A stretch of 14,601 nt of DNA from Eubacterium sp. TM05-53 (GCF_003436425.1 NZ_QSPK01000060.1:1-14601), one strand, 5' to 3'; shown: positions 1-7,239, counted from the first letter of the stretch. Numbers and translations are program-made. The notes: generated from the letters alone by a model not told the origin.

Positions 1-213
1 GAATCCCAATGATTCATAGGCTTCAACAGCTGTCATCCCTTTTTCCAACTGTTTATAAAGGGCAATATAAAAATCCTTTGTATAAATGAATGCGTCCATC
101 TTTTCTGTAAGTTCTGCAACGAATTTATTGTCTGCATGCGCAATGACCGCATCACGATGTGCCAGTCTTTGTGCTTCTGTCTGTTTCTTCTTTTTCTTTT
201 TTACTTGAGCCAT
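1..213 (-). CDS. Lysine-rich HTH-like protein of the IS element (partial, C-terminus outside window)
   Basis: The first 71 residues are visible. The protein starts MAQVKKKKKKQTEAQR, a strongly basic tail, and then has a segment (about residues 30-71) containing FIYTKDFYIALYKQLEKG and ending ...VEAYESLGF. This follows the same pattern (aromatic-rich start, DF, then a helical stretch ending in a GF-type turn) as the modules repeated in the transposase, so it is probably another DNA-binding HTH module. The ATG at 213 overlaps the last 13 bases of the transposase gene in another frame. An AGGAG motif about 11 bases upstream supports independent or coupled initiation. It is too short for an ordinary six-frame listing because it is cut by the window edge. 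Its function is unknown: it could be an accessory transposition protein or the start of a neighbouring element. Confidence 0.6.
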   Translation of the reverse strand, partial: MAQVKKKKKKQTEAQRLAHRDAVIAHADNKFVAELTEKMDAFIYTKDFYIALYKQLEKGMTAVEAYESLGF

Positions 214-2102
214 AATTCCAATTTCTCCTGTGTAAAGGCACCAAGCTCAACCGCTCGCTTTAACGCCTTTATTCCTGCTTTTTCCATCATCTTATCATAT
301 TTTTCCTGCTCGATTTCCATATATTCTGAATATTCACCATCTGACATCGAATTAAGATAATTCTCATAGTCTACAGGAGTCATCTTGTTGCGTGTCCATT
401 GAGGACGTTCATAATTGTAGTAGTACACATATTCATCAACTTTTTTCTTTACATCTTCCGGAGTGGAGCATTTAGAGAAGTCACACTCATCCTTCATATG
501 TCCAAAGTAGGATTCCTGACTGGAATTGTCCCAGCAGTTGCCTCGACGCGACATAGATTGTTCGTAACCAAGTTTTTTCAGCTTATTCTGGAATTCATCG
601 TTAAAATAAAGCGTTCCTTGATCCGAATGGAAAAGAGCATTTTCAGTGGAATTAAGGCAATCTATTGTATCTGTAGCCAAATTCAAATCATTAGCGGATG
701 AAGTGACATGATTCACGATTCTGCCTGTGACCGCATCCTTTATACATGAAAAGTATTCTGTTTTATTTGTGCTGTATTTTAAATAACTCACATCCGTAAG
801 CAGTATCTCATTAGGTCGTGCAAGTCGAAATCTTCTTTTTAATAGGTTTGGCTTTCGATTGTTTTTTAAATTCTCTTTGTTCGTTTTCAATTCAGGACGT
901 TCCTTACGCACAGTACATACAAAGCCATATTTTTTCATCAGTCTAAGGATCTTGGCTCTTCCAAAATGTACACCACACATTCCAGGAAGCATCATATAGA
1001 TTGTACGAGAACCTTTCTTGAATCCTTTATAGTCCATAACTGTCTTTATATATTGAAAATCAATCTCATCCTGTTTGTCCTTCATACCATAGTTGTCATT
1101 TGAAAGAATCGAATAGTAGGATGATCTGGACAAACCAATCTTCTTAAGGATCGATTGAATAGAATAATCGTATCGATCATGAGGAAGCTCCTTGATCCAT
1201 TTACACAACGCTTTCTTCTGCTCGAAATTATAATGTGGAAGATTATCTCGCAGTCTTTTGAAATACATCAAAGACAGCTTCTCTAAAACTTGTATCTTAT
1301 TGTATTGAACACGAATTTTGAAATCCAAATCAACCTCATCTATGTCATCCAAAGATTCAATATTCCAGTTATTCAATTTATATTTAATCCTGTTACATAC
1401 ACCAACAGGCAAATCAGATCCATTGATTTCAAATATACCCAGAACCTCATCTATAGGAAAATCTTTGAATCTAAACGCTTCATTATAAAAACTATTATTA
1501 AGAACAAAATGTTTAGATGTACACCTTTTGACATATGGATGATTGATGTATTTATCAATCGTATTTAAGCTTATATTTTCCTTTACAGTTTTTTTACCAT
1601 CGAAAAACTTTTTCAAATTATAGATTCTTTGAAAACCAACTCTTTTAGGGTCTAAACCATAAGACTCCAGCTGAGATTCAATGGATACTTTAGGATACTC
1701 TTTATAGACTTTATCGATGAATTCCGAAGTAAATCCAATTCCGTTCTTTGATTTCATAAAAATCCCTGAACCAATCAAAAATTCATTATCATACTTTTCT
1801 TCTAATGAATAACGTATTCCAAATGTTTTATTCTTCCCGCCAGTAGGACGACCATCTCTTTTAAAATTTCTATGTAGCCTGTTAATAACGTCACATCCGA
1901 TCATTGTACAGTTAAAATTATGTAACATGAGAGCTTTTCTTATTTGAGCCACTGAAGGATATTTGATCCATTCATCATAAAGGATACATCTAAAATCATA
2001 GGTGAATGATAATCTGTTTTCTCGAATATTTTTTACATAGGGTGACTTAGACAATACGTCTATTTCATCTTTCGTAAATCTTTTGGTTCTTGACATATTC
2101 AT
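201..2102 (-). CDS. IS3-family DDE transposase with three N-terminal HTH-like modules
   Basis: This enzyme catalyses cut-and-join of the insertion sequence. Numbered from the ATG at 2102, the C-terminal half is a typical IS3 OrfB: an HTH region (about 275-335, with LSRSSYY), then the rve/RNase H catalytic core with D437 (LLTDVSYL), D494 (FHSDQGTLY) and E530 (DNSSQES). D494 and E530 are separated by 35 residues, the classic DD(35)E spacing, so the catalytic triad is complete. The first 250 residues hold three related modules (about 12-81, 101-168, 181-247), two with a YVK motif near the start. IS3 elements usually make OrfA and OrfB as two overlapping frames; here everything is in one frame. 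Starts are possible at GTG 2129, ATG 2102 or ATG 2096; none has its own Shine-Dalgarno site. GTG 2129 lies inside a hairpin, so an ATG is preferred. Confidence 0.88.
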   Translation of the reverse strand: MNMSRTKRFTKDEIDVLSKSPYVKNIRENRLSFTYDFRCILYDEWIKYPSVAQIRKALMLHNFNCTMIGCDVINRLHRNFKRDGRPTGGKNKTFGIRYSLEEKYDNEFLIGSGIFMKSKNGIGFTSEFIDKVYKEYPKVSIESQLESYGLDPKRVGFQRIYNLKKFFDGKKTVKENISLNTIDKYINHPYVKRCTSKHFVLNNSFYNEAFRFKDFPIDEVLGIFEINGSDLPVGVCNRIKYKLNNWNIESLDDIDEVDLDFKIRVQYNKIQVLEKLSLMYFKRLRDNLPHYNFEQKKALCKWIKELPHDRYDYSIQSILKKIGLSRSSYYSILSNDNYGMKDKQDEIDFQYIKTVMDYKGFKKGSRTIYMMLPGMCGVHFGRAKILRLMKKYGFVCTVRKERPELKTNKENLKNNRKPNLLKRRFRLARPNEILLTDVSYLKYSTNKTEYFSCIKDAVTGRIVNHVTSSANDLNLATDTIDCLNSTENALFHSDQGTLYFNDEFQNKLKKLGYEQSMSRRGNCWDNSSQESYFGHMKDECDFSKCSTPEDVKKKVDEYVYYYNYERPQWTRNKMTPVDYENYLNSMSDGEYSEYMEIEQEKYDKMMEKAGIKALKRAVELGAFTQEKLELWLK

Positions 2103-2114
2103 TTTAAAACAACG

Positions 2115-2140
2115 AAAAAAGATACCCACAAGTGAGTATC
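2115..2140 (-). terminator. Terminator-like hairpin in the transposase leader
   Basis: Read on the minus strand, GATACTCAC and GTGGGTATC form a stem with one G-T wobble and a small loop (CTTG if the innermost pairs stay open), followed directly by six T. This has the form of an intrinsic terminator. It lies after a strong ribosome-binding site and before the transposase ATG codons, so it could act as an attenuator or block read-through transcription entering the element. Confidence 0.6.
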
Positions 2141-2147
2141 ACAACTG

Positions 2148-2166
2148 TCACATTGTTGTCCTCCTT
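2148..2166 (-). promoter_or_regulatory. Strong Shine-Dalgarno with start-stop codon pair (ATG TGA)
   Basis: On the minus strand AAGGAGG (2160-2166) is followed after six bases by ATG (2151-2153) and immediately by TGA (2148-2150). The ATG is in the same frame as the transposase, but TGA at 2148-2150 and a second TGA at 2139-2141 interrupt that frame. It is the only strong ribosome-binding site near the transposase gene. A ribosome held on the start-stop pair would reach into the hairpin that starts 11 bases after the ATG. Confidence 0.5.
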
Positions 2167-2298
2167 ATGGGTACCATTTTAAAATGTTGGCTATTACGAT
2201 AGTCCTTTTTGTCGTTCCTCATAATCAACAAATTGTGACAATTCGACAGCTTTTCACATGCCGCATTCCCCTGTTCCGAAACCAAAATCTTAATATAC

Positions 2299-2323
2299 AA
2301 AAAAAGACTCACCGAAGTGAGCC
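2299..2323 (-). terminator. Intrinsic terminator of the carboxypeptidase gene
   Basis: On the minus strand GGCTCAC-TTCG-GTGAGTC forms a seven-pair stem (one G-T wobble) with a stable UUCG tetraloop, followed by seven T. It starts four bases after the carboxypeptidase stop codon and separates that gene from the IS element. Confidence 0.88.
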
Positions 2324-2327
2324 ATTA

Positions 2328-3782
2328 TTAAAATTGAGATTTAGGATTCTTTCCAAGAATAAAATCACGAATATCTGAACATAGTTCATGAACATTATCT
2401 TCACCAAGATAAATCATATGTCCACTTTGGTAGCCTTTCCAGAATACACGATCTTTTGGTAGTCCTGCATGATCCATTGTATGCCATGCGTAACCAAATT
2501 CAGTACATAGATCAAACCATCCATTCGCAAAGAATGCACGCATTCCTGGACGACGTGTCATGGCATAACGCAATTCTTCTCCGGTTGTACCTTTCTTTTC
2601 TTCTTTATCCCAATGCATATAATAATCCGTTCCTGGAATAAAGTTACGATCTAATTTTACATTTAATTTTGGAAGTAGATCTCCCGTAAAAGCTGCATAG
2701 AAGAATGTATCATAACGATCGGCTGTCGCATCATCCCACAATGCCTTTTTGATTTCATCTTGTTCAGGCTCTAATAAAGGACGAGTCACACGACCATCAT
2801 AACGAGATACAGCTTTTCCTTTTGTCTTTAATACTTCTTGACGATAATCATCATCATCAATTTTTAAGCCATGACGAATCAAATATTCTCTAGAAACACC
2901 TGTATAATAACTTACTTTTTCTAAGATATGTTCTTTTTCTTCTTCTGAAATAGCTTCACCTTTATAAAGTGCAAGCACATAATCATGGTCCGCGAAAGCT
3001 TTAGCTTCTTTCACCCACTCTTCTACACTTTGATCAGTTGGGTGATTATGATACCAGTTTACACCTGCATATGTTGGAAATCCCAATACACTTGTTTCAA
3101 CAGGTAAGCCTTCACCAAAGTATTTACCTACAGTAACCGTATTTCCAATGAACACAATACCATCAAAGGCAATACCATAACCTCTTTCTCTTCCCATTGT
3201 TGCGGCAATTCCAGCAGCGACTGCACTACGAGTACATCCATAACTTTCACCACATAAATATTTTGGTGACAAGCCACGATTATAACGACGAACCCAAGCT
3301 TCAAGCACAGTTAATAATGCTTCTGCATCTTGCTCAATGCCAAAGAAATCTTTCTTCTTACTTTCATCAATCAATACACCATACCCAGTTCCAACAGGAT
3401 CAATCAATACGATATCGGCAACATCAATCAAGCAATCTGGATTATCAATGACTTTATAAGGTCCAAACGCACTTTCACGATCCACTTCATCATACTGCAT
3501 ACGACGTGTTCCTAAGAACCCAGCGTGCACATACATACAACTAGATCCAGGACCTCCATTATACGCAAAGACAACAGGACGATTGGATGTATCTTCTACA
3601 TCACTTCTAAAATAAGCATAAGTAAAAATGGATGCGACTGGATTTCCATCGGGTCCATAAATGACATTGTCTTCACAAATTGTATGATATGGAATTTCTT
3701 TTCCTGACAATGTGATCTTTCCATCTGACTCAAAACGAGCTGGTTTAAAAGTATCTGGTTTAAAGCTTTCTGTTTTATACAT
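2328..3782 (-). CDS. S10-family serine carboxypeptidase, probably cytoplasmic
   Basis: The 484-residue protein matches peptidase family S10 (serine carboxypeptidases, alpha/beta hydrolase fold), which remove residues from peptide C-termini. Visible motifs are the oxyanion segment NGGPGSS (75-81), the nucleophile S180 in GESYG (178-182), D424 in NGWFDL and H455 in SGHMIY, giving a complete Ser-Asp-His triad. There is no signal peptide or membrane segment, so the enzyme should act inside the cell, unlike the secreted or vacuolar eukaryotic relatives. The ATG at 3782 was chosen over an upstream in-frame extension to 3902 because GGAGG lies nine bases before it and a sigma-A promoter at 3808-3835 lies inside the extension. 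The gene is monocistronic between a promoter and a terminator. The natural substrate cannot be read from sequence. Confidence 0.88.
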   Translation of the reverse strand: MYKTESFKPDTFKPARFESDGKITLSGKEIPYHTICEDNVIYGPDGNPVASIFTYAYFRSDVEDTSNRPVVFAYNGGPGSSCMYVHAGFLGTRRMQYDEVDRESAFGPYKVIDNPDCLIDVADIVLIDPVGTGYGVLIDESKKKDFFGIEQDAEALLTVLEAWVRRYNRGLSPKYLCGESYGCTRSAVAAGIAATMGRERGYGIAFDGIVFIGNTVTVGKYFGEGLPVETSVLGFPTYAGVNWYHNHPTDQSVEEWVKEAKAFADHDYVLALYKGEAISEEEKEHILEKVSYYTGVSREYLIRHGLKIDDDDYRQEVLKTKGKAVSRYDGRVTRPLLEPEQDEIKKALWDDATADRYDTFFYAAFTGDLLPKLNVKLDRNFIPGTDYYMHWDKEEKKGTTGEELRYAMTRRPGMRAFFANGWFDLCTEFGYAWHTMDHAGLPKDRVFWKGYQSGHMIYLGEDNVHELCSDIRDFILGKNPKSQF

Positions 3783-3807
3783 AATACATATCCTCCACAA
3801 TAATTCC

Positions 3808-3835
3808 ATTATAAAACGTAGTGAAAAATAGTCAA
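3808..3835 (-). promoter_or_regulatory. Sigma-A promoter of the carboxypeptidase gene
   Basis: On the minus strand TTGACT (3830-3835), a 16-base spacer and a perfect TATAAT (3808-3813) lie upstream of the GGAGG site (3791-3796 on the plus strand as TCCTCC) and the ATG at 3782. This close match to consensus also argues against any start codon further upstream. Confidence 0.82.
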
Positions 3836-3879
3836 TGTAAATTATTACATTTTTGTAAGCAAAATGAAAAAGAGAGAAA

Positions 3880-5019
3880 CTATTCATTTCCCTCTTCATC
3901 ATATGTATCTAAAAAGTGATGTCTGGCGTTATCGTCTTTATAGGCAATCACTGTTTTAAGGCTCACGTTTTCTACACTCTTAAAAATATTCTGTTCTACA
4001 AACGGATTGACTTTCTTTAATTCCTTGATTAAATTTTTCATTTCCAAGCGCTTCGATTTTGATTGTGTTAAACACGTTTCATTGGCACAAGCCTCAGTAA
4101 ATTTGCATGCGCATTGAATAAAATACAAATCGTTGTGTTTAGCCCAAGCCTTAATATCATCCTCATGAATTAAATACAAAGGTCGAATAACTTCCATACC
4201 CTTAAAGTTATTGGAATGTAGCTTTGGCATCATCGTTTGGATTTGTCCCCCATAAAGCATCGACATTAAAATGGTTTCAATCACATCATCATAGTGGTGT
4301 CCCAAAGCTATTTTGTTACACCCTAAATTCTTGGCATAGTTATATAAATGACCTCTTCGCATTCTTGCACATATATAACATGGATTCTTTTCAATATTAA
4401 AAACATTGTCAAAAATATCACTCTCAAAGATTTCAACTGGAATATTTAGTTTTTTGGCATTCTTTTCAATAACCTCGCGATTCTCTTTTGAATAGCCTGG
4501 ATCCATCACGATATATTTCACATCAAAATGAACCGGTGAATGTTTATGCAGTTCTTGAAAACATTTTGCCATCAACATCGAATCTTTTCCACCCGAAATA
4601 CATACCGCAATACAATCGCCTTCTTTGACAAGCTCATAATCACGGATGGCCTTTGTGAATTTAGACCAGATCTTTCTTCGGTACGTTTTAATAATACTTC
4701 TTTCGACTTGAGCACAAAAATCATCCAATACATTTGCGTTCATCTTATCCATAACGATCGAAACATACCCACCATCTACACTATACGCATCATATCCTTT
4801 TTCTTGTAATCTTTGCGCAACAAAATCACTGACGTATCCTTGGGCACAAACGACAATAATTTTTTTAGTTGAATCAAATTCTTTTGATAAAACACTTTCC
4901 CCACTTAATACAACACTGTTTTCGATTGGATTTTTAAAGGCTTCTTCGGCATCACGAATATCAATTAAGCTATATTCTTCTTTATTTAATTGTTTTAATT
5001 GTTCTACTGAAATTTTCAT
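3880..5019 (-). CDS. Rhodanese-TtcA-like fusion, tRNA 2-thiolation enzyme
   Basis: The 379-residue protein joins two domains. Residues 1-90 are a rhodanese-like domain with a persulfide-type cysteine, C58, in the loop CAQGYVS. Residues about 110-340 are a PP-loop ATPase of the TtcA/TilS superfamily with the ATP motif SGGKDS (142-147), GHHYDD (240-245), CYIC (214-217) and a further cysteine-rich segment CACKFTEAC (303-311). In TtcA three cysteines hold an iron-sulfur cluster and the enzyme makes 2-thiocytidine in tRNA; C214, C217 and C303 or C305 would fit. The rhodanese part could deliver sulfur in cis, as in the ThiI fusion. Other tRNA thiolation or PP-loop roles are possible. The ATG at 5019 has no clear Shine-Dalgarno site and lies seven bases from a likely -10 box, so the mRNA may be leaderless. 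Confidence 0.82.
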   Translation of the reverse strand: MKISVEQLKQLNKEEYSLIDIRDAEEAFKNPIENSVVLSGESVLSKEFDSTKKIIVVCAQGYVSDFVAQRLQEKGYDAYSVDGGYVSIVMDKMNANVLDDFCAQVERSIIKTYRRKIWSKFTKAIRDYELVKEGDCIAVCISGGKDSMLMAKCFQELHKHSPVHFDVKYIVMDPGYSKENREVIEKNAKKLNIPVEIFESDIFDNVFNIEKNPCYICARMRRGHLYNYAKNLGCNKIALGHHYDDVIETILMSMLYGGQIQTMMPKLHSNNFKGMEVIRPLYLIHEDDIKAWAKHNDLYFIQCACKFTEACANETCLTQSKSKRLEMKNLIKELKKVNPFVEQNIFKSVENVSLKTVIAYKDDNARHHFLDTYDEEGNE

Positions 5020-5025
5020 GAACCC

Positions 5026-5054
5026 ATTCTAACATATTATTGAAATTTTGGTAA
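5026..5054 (-). promoter_or_regulatory. Candidate promoter of the rhodanese-TtcA gene
   Basis: On the minus strand TTACCA (5049-5054), a 17-base spacer and TAGAAT (5026-5031) are preceded by TGT at the extended -10 position. Transcription would start at or next to the ATG at 5019, giving a leaderless message. Confidence 0.5.
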
Positions 5055-5068
5055 AAAAAGCGCAAAAT
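5040..5068 (+). promoter_or_regulatory. Candidate promoter of the MATE gene
   Basis: TTGAAA (5040-5045), a 17-base spacer and CAAAAT (5063-5068) lie upstream of the AAAGGAAG ribosome-binding site and the ATG at 5099. The -35 box falls inside the spacer of the divergent promoter, so the two would compete for polymerase. Confidence 0.45.
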
Positions 5069-5098
5069 AAAAACCAAATTAATAAAGGAAGTTTGATT

Positions 5099-6424
5099 AT
5101 GACACAAGATATGACACAAGGCAAAATCATGCCTATGCTAGTTCACTTTACCATTCCCTTGGTATTAGGCAACTTATTTCAATTAACATATAATGCCGTT
5201 GACAGCATTATTGTAGGACACTTTGTAGGAAAAGAAGCTTTGGCCGCCGTTGGAATTTGTAATCCTATCACAACCCTATTTATTCTATTCTTAAATGGAC
5301 TTTGTATGGGCGCAAGCATATTGATTGGCATGTATTACGGGGCTAAAGATGAAGAAAAACTCGCTCGTCAAATGAGCACAACCATGCTTGCAGGACTTGT
5401 ATTTTCGATTCTATTAACAATGATCTGTGTTCTATTTTCACCACAAATTCTTCAATTTATGCAGGTAGATTCATCTATTTTAAATATGACAACTACCTAT
5501 CTTCAAATCATTTTTGCAGGTTTAGTTTTTACCTTTCTATACAACTTTTTTGCGAGTACACTACGCGCTTTAGGCGATAGTAAATCACCCCTCTATTTTC
5601 TAATCATCAGTGCCATTCTAAATATCTTTGGAGACTTATTCTTTGTGGTTGTTTTACATGCAGGAAGCAAGGGATGTGCCATTTCTACCGTGATCAGTGA
5701 AGCTTTATGTTGCGTATTCTGCATTCTATATATCCAAAAGAAAGTGCCACTTCTACAACTGGGTAAAAAGTGGCTGGTATTTGATATTTCCTTATTAAAA
5801 CGCACCATTGCGTATGGTTGGGCAAGTGCAATGCAGCAAGCGACTGTACAACTTGGAAAGTTAGGAATTCAAATGATTGTCAATACAATGGGCGTATCGG
5901 TTGTAGCTGCCTTTACGGCCGTCAATCGAATTGATGATTTTGCGTATACACCCGAACAAAACATTGCCCATTCAATGACGGCTTTAATGGCACAAAACAA
6001 GGGTGCTGGAAAGAAAGATCGTATGCAGGAAGGATTTCGTTGCGGAATGGTTTTAGAATTCATCTACGGTATATTTATCTTTCTTGTATGTTTTGTCTTC
6101 GCAAAACCATTGATGCACTTATTTGTAAAAGATGAAGAAGTCATTATGCATGGAGTCACGTATCTTCATTTAATTTCCATCATGTATATTCTTCCTGCCT
6201 TCACCAATGGAATCCAAGGCTTCTTTAGAGGCATTGGTGATTTAAAGATTACACTCATCTCAAGTCTAGTGAATATGACAGTTCGAGTTATTGTAGCTGC
6301 CCCACTTGTATTTAGCTTACATCTAGGCATCGAGGCTTTACCATACTCATATCTAGCTGGATGGATTGGTATGTTGATGGCTGAACTTCCATTGCTTATT
6401 CGTACATACAAAGCTTATGAATAA
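5099..6424 (+). CDS. MATE-family multidrug exporter
   Basis: The 441-residue protein is an integral membrane transporter of the MATE family (multidrug and toxin extrusion), which exports cationic or organic compounds using a sodium or proton gradient. About twelve hydrophobic segments are visible in two similar halves. The N-terminal half carries the family pattern around IPLVLGNLFQLTYNAVDSII and the segment ASTLRALGDSKSPLYF; the second half has the matching segment GIQGFFRGIGDLKITLIS. The length is normal for bacterial MATE proteins. The ATG at 5099 was chosen over a TTG at 5048 because AAAGGAAG is correctly placed before it and because family homology begins there. The gene is monocistronic, ended by a terminator. 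The substrate cannot be predicted. Confidence 0.92.
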   Translation: MTQDMTQGKIMPMLVHFTIPLVLGNLFQLTYNAVDSIIVGHFVGKEALAAVGICNPITTLFILFLNGLCMGASILIGMYYGAKDEEKLARQMSTTMLAGLVFSILLTMICVLFSPQILQFMQVDSSILNMTTTYLQIIFAGLVFTFLYNFFASTLRALGDSKSPLYFLIISAILNIFGDLFFVVVLHAGSKGCAISTVISEALCCVFCILYIQKKVPLLQLGKKWLVFDISLLKRTIAYGWASAMQQATVQLGKLGIQMIVNTMGVSVVAAFTAVNRIDDFAYTPEQNIAHSMTALMAQNKGAGKKDRMQEGFRCGMVLEFIYGIFIFLVCFVFAKPLMHLFVKDEEVIMHGVTYLHLISIMYILPAFTNGIQGFFRGIGDLKITLISSLVNMTVRVIVAAPLVFSLHLGIEALPYSYLAGWIGMLMAELPLLIRTYKAYE

Positions 6425-6425
6425 G

Positions 6426-6453
6426 ACTTGTGTATAATTGACACAAGTTTTTT
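6426..6453 (+). terminator. Intrinsic terminator of the MATE gene
   Basis: ACTTGTGT (6426-6433), a seven-base loop and ACACAAGT (6441-6448) form a perfect eight-pair stem followed by a run of T. The stem starts right after the stop codon of the MATE gene. Confidence 0.88.
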
Positions 6454-6492
6454 GTTTTCCTTTTATATAAAGCATTTATTACAATTTGCACT

Positions 6493-6573
6493 ATTTTTCC
6501 AACCCATATTTTTGTATTTTATCCACTTTTCAAACCTTTTTTATGCCATTTTTTACAACTTTTCCAACCTTTT
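6493..6573 (+). repeat. Three direct repeats spaced 32-33 bases upstream of the VTT-two-component operon
   Basis: ATTTTTCCAACC (6493-6504), ACTTTTCAAACCTTTT (6525-6540) and ACTTTTCCAACCTTTT (6558-6573) share the core TTTTCMAACC. The last two match at 15 of 16 positions. The core ends lie 32 and 33 bases apart, about three helical turns, so all copies face the same side of the DNA. The block fills the gap between the MATE terminator and the VTT gene. It may be a binding array for the downstream response regulator. Confidence 0.5.
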
Positions 6574-6655
6574 GATTCAATTATTTAGAAAACTTTAAGA
6601 TTTATCACTAAAGATACTTAATAATTATTCGTTATAGTAATCATGGTGATAATTT

Positions 6656-7237
6656 ATGACAAATAAAAATATACAAAACATAACACACTTTGGATTGATC
6701 CTTATGATTCTTATTTGTGTTTATTTCTTTTCCCAAGGATACTTCACAAATCCACATCTTCTACAAGCAACACTATCGAAAGCTGGAATTTTGGCACCCC
6801 TACTTTTTATTCTTCTACAAATCATTCAAGTCATTATTCCCATTATTCCAGGTGGTGCATCAAGTGCCTTGGGTATTACAGCTTTTGGAGCCGTAAATGG
6901 ATTTATATATAACTATGTAGGTATTTGTATCGGATCCATATGTATCTTTTTACTTGTTCGTAAATATGGTCAAAGAATCATTCTAAAATTATGTAAAAAG
7001 AAAGATTACGACAAATATATGAAGTATACATATGATCAAAAAAAATTTGATACTTTCTTCATGTTGGCTATTTTCTTACCATGTGCTCCCGATGACATCT
7101 TATGTATGTTGGCAGGACTGACAAATATGTCACTTAAAAAATTTGTCTGGATCATTCTTTTGGGCAAGCCATTATCTTTGATTGCCTATTCTTATGGTCT
7201 TACGCAATTGTTTCAAATTATCGAAAGGTGGTTATAA
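6656..7237 (+). CDS. TVP38/TMEM64 (VTT/DedA superfamily) membrane protein
   Basis: The 193-residue protein is an integral membrane protein of the VTT (formerly SNARE-associated) superfamily. Several hydrophobic segments are visible, including one at about 11-27, the family-typical re-entrant region with IIPIIPGGASSALG (about 61-75), and a second conserved block with FLPCAPDDILCMLAG (about 139-154) followed by a glycine-containing helix. Members of the related DedA family are linked to lipid carrier flipping and membrane homeostasis; the TVP38 branch is less well defined. The gene begins a run of same-strand genes leading into a response regulator and sensor kinase, which suggests an envelope-related role. 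The ATG at 6656 has only a modest GGTGAT site before it. Confidence 0.85.
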   Translation: MTNKNIQNITHFGLILMILICVYFFSQGYFTNPHLLQATLSKAGILAPLLFILLQIIQVIIPIIPGGASSALGITAFGAVNGFIYNYVGICIGSICIFLLVRKYGQRIILKLCKKKDYDKYMKYTYDQKKFDTFFMLAIFLPCAPDDILCMLAGLTNMSLKKFVWIILLGKPLSLIAYSYGLTQLFQIIERWL

Positions 7238-7239
7238 TT

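Larger units (their letters stand above)
1..2152 (-). mobile_element. IS3-family insertion sequence, partial (left side outside window)
   Basis: The region is read on the minus strand and holds a full-length IS3-type DDE transposase followed by an overlapping second gene that continues past position 1, so the far end of the element is not in the window. The upstream boundary is uncertain. TGTGACA read on the minus strand from 2152 lies about 50 bases before the transposase start, a typical IS3 layout with a TG-type end. A second TGTGACA/TGTCACA copy at 2234-2240 is an alternative boundary. No target-site duplication can be checked because only one end is visible. The element lies downstream of, and in the same orientation as, the carboxypeptidase gene, whose terminator is intact, so no host gene is visibly broken here. 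Confidence 0.7.

Noticed and set aside
399..701. Open frame of 100 codons on the plus strand.
   Set aside because: It lies opposite the catalytic domain of the transposase, has no ribosome-binding site and no recognisable domain; it is a shadow frame.
2096..2153. Reading TGA as tryptophan would extend the transposase to the ATG at 2153.
   Set aside because: TGA is a normal stop here: it ends the response regulator gene at 8010-8012 with the expected family C-terminus. The two TGA codons are better explained as part of a leader.
3834..3851. AATGTAA/TTACATT hairpin after the rhodanese-TtcA gene as its terminator.
   Set aside because: The stem is only seven, mostly A-T, pairs, has no proper T-run after it and overlaps the -35 box of the next promoter.
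3782..3902. Forty-residue N-terminal extension of the carboxypeptidase.
   Set aside because: The promoter with a perfect TATAAT and the GGAGG site both lie inside the extension, so translation must begin at 3782.
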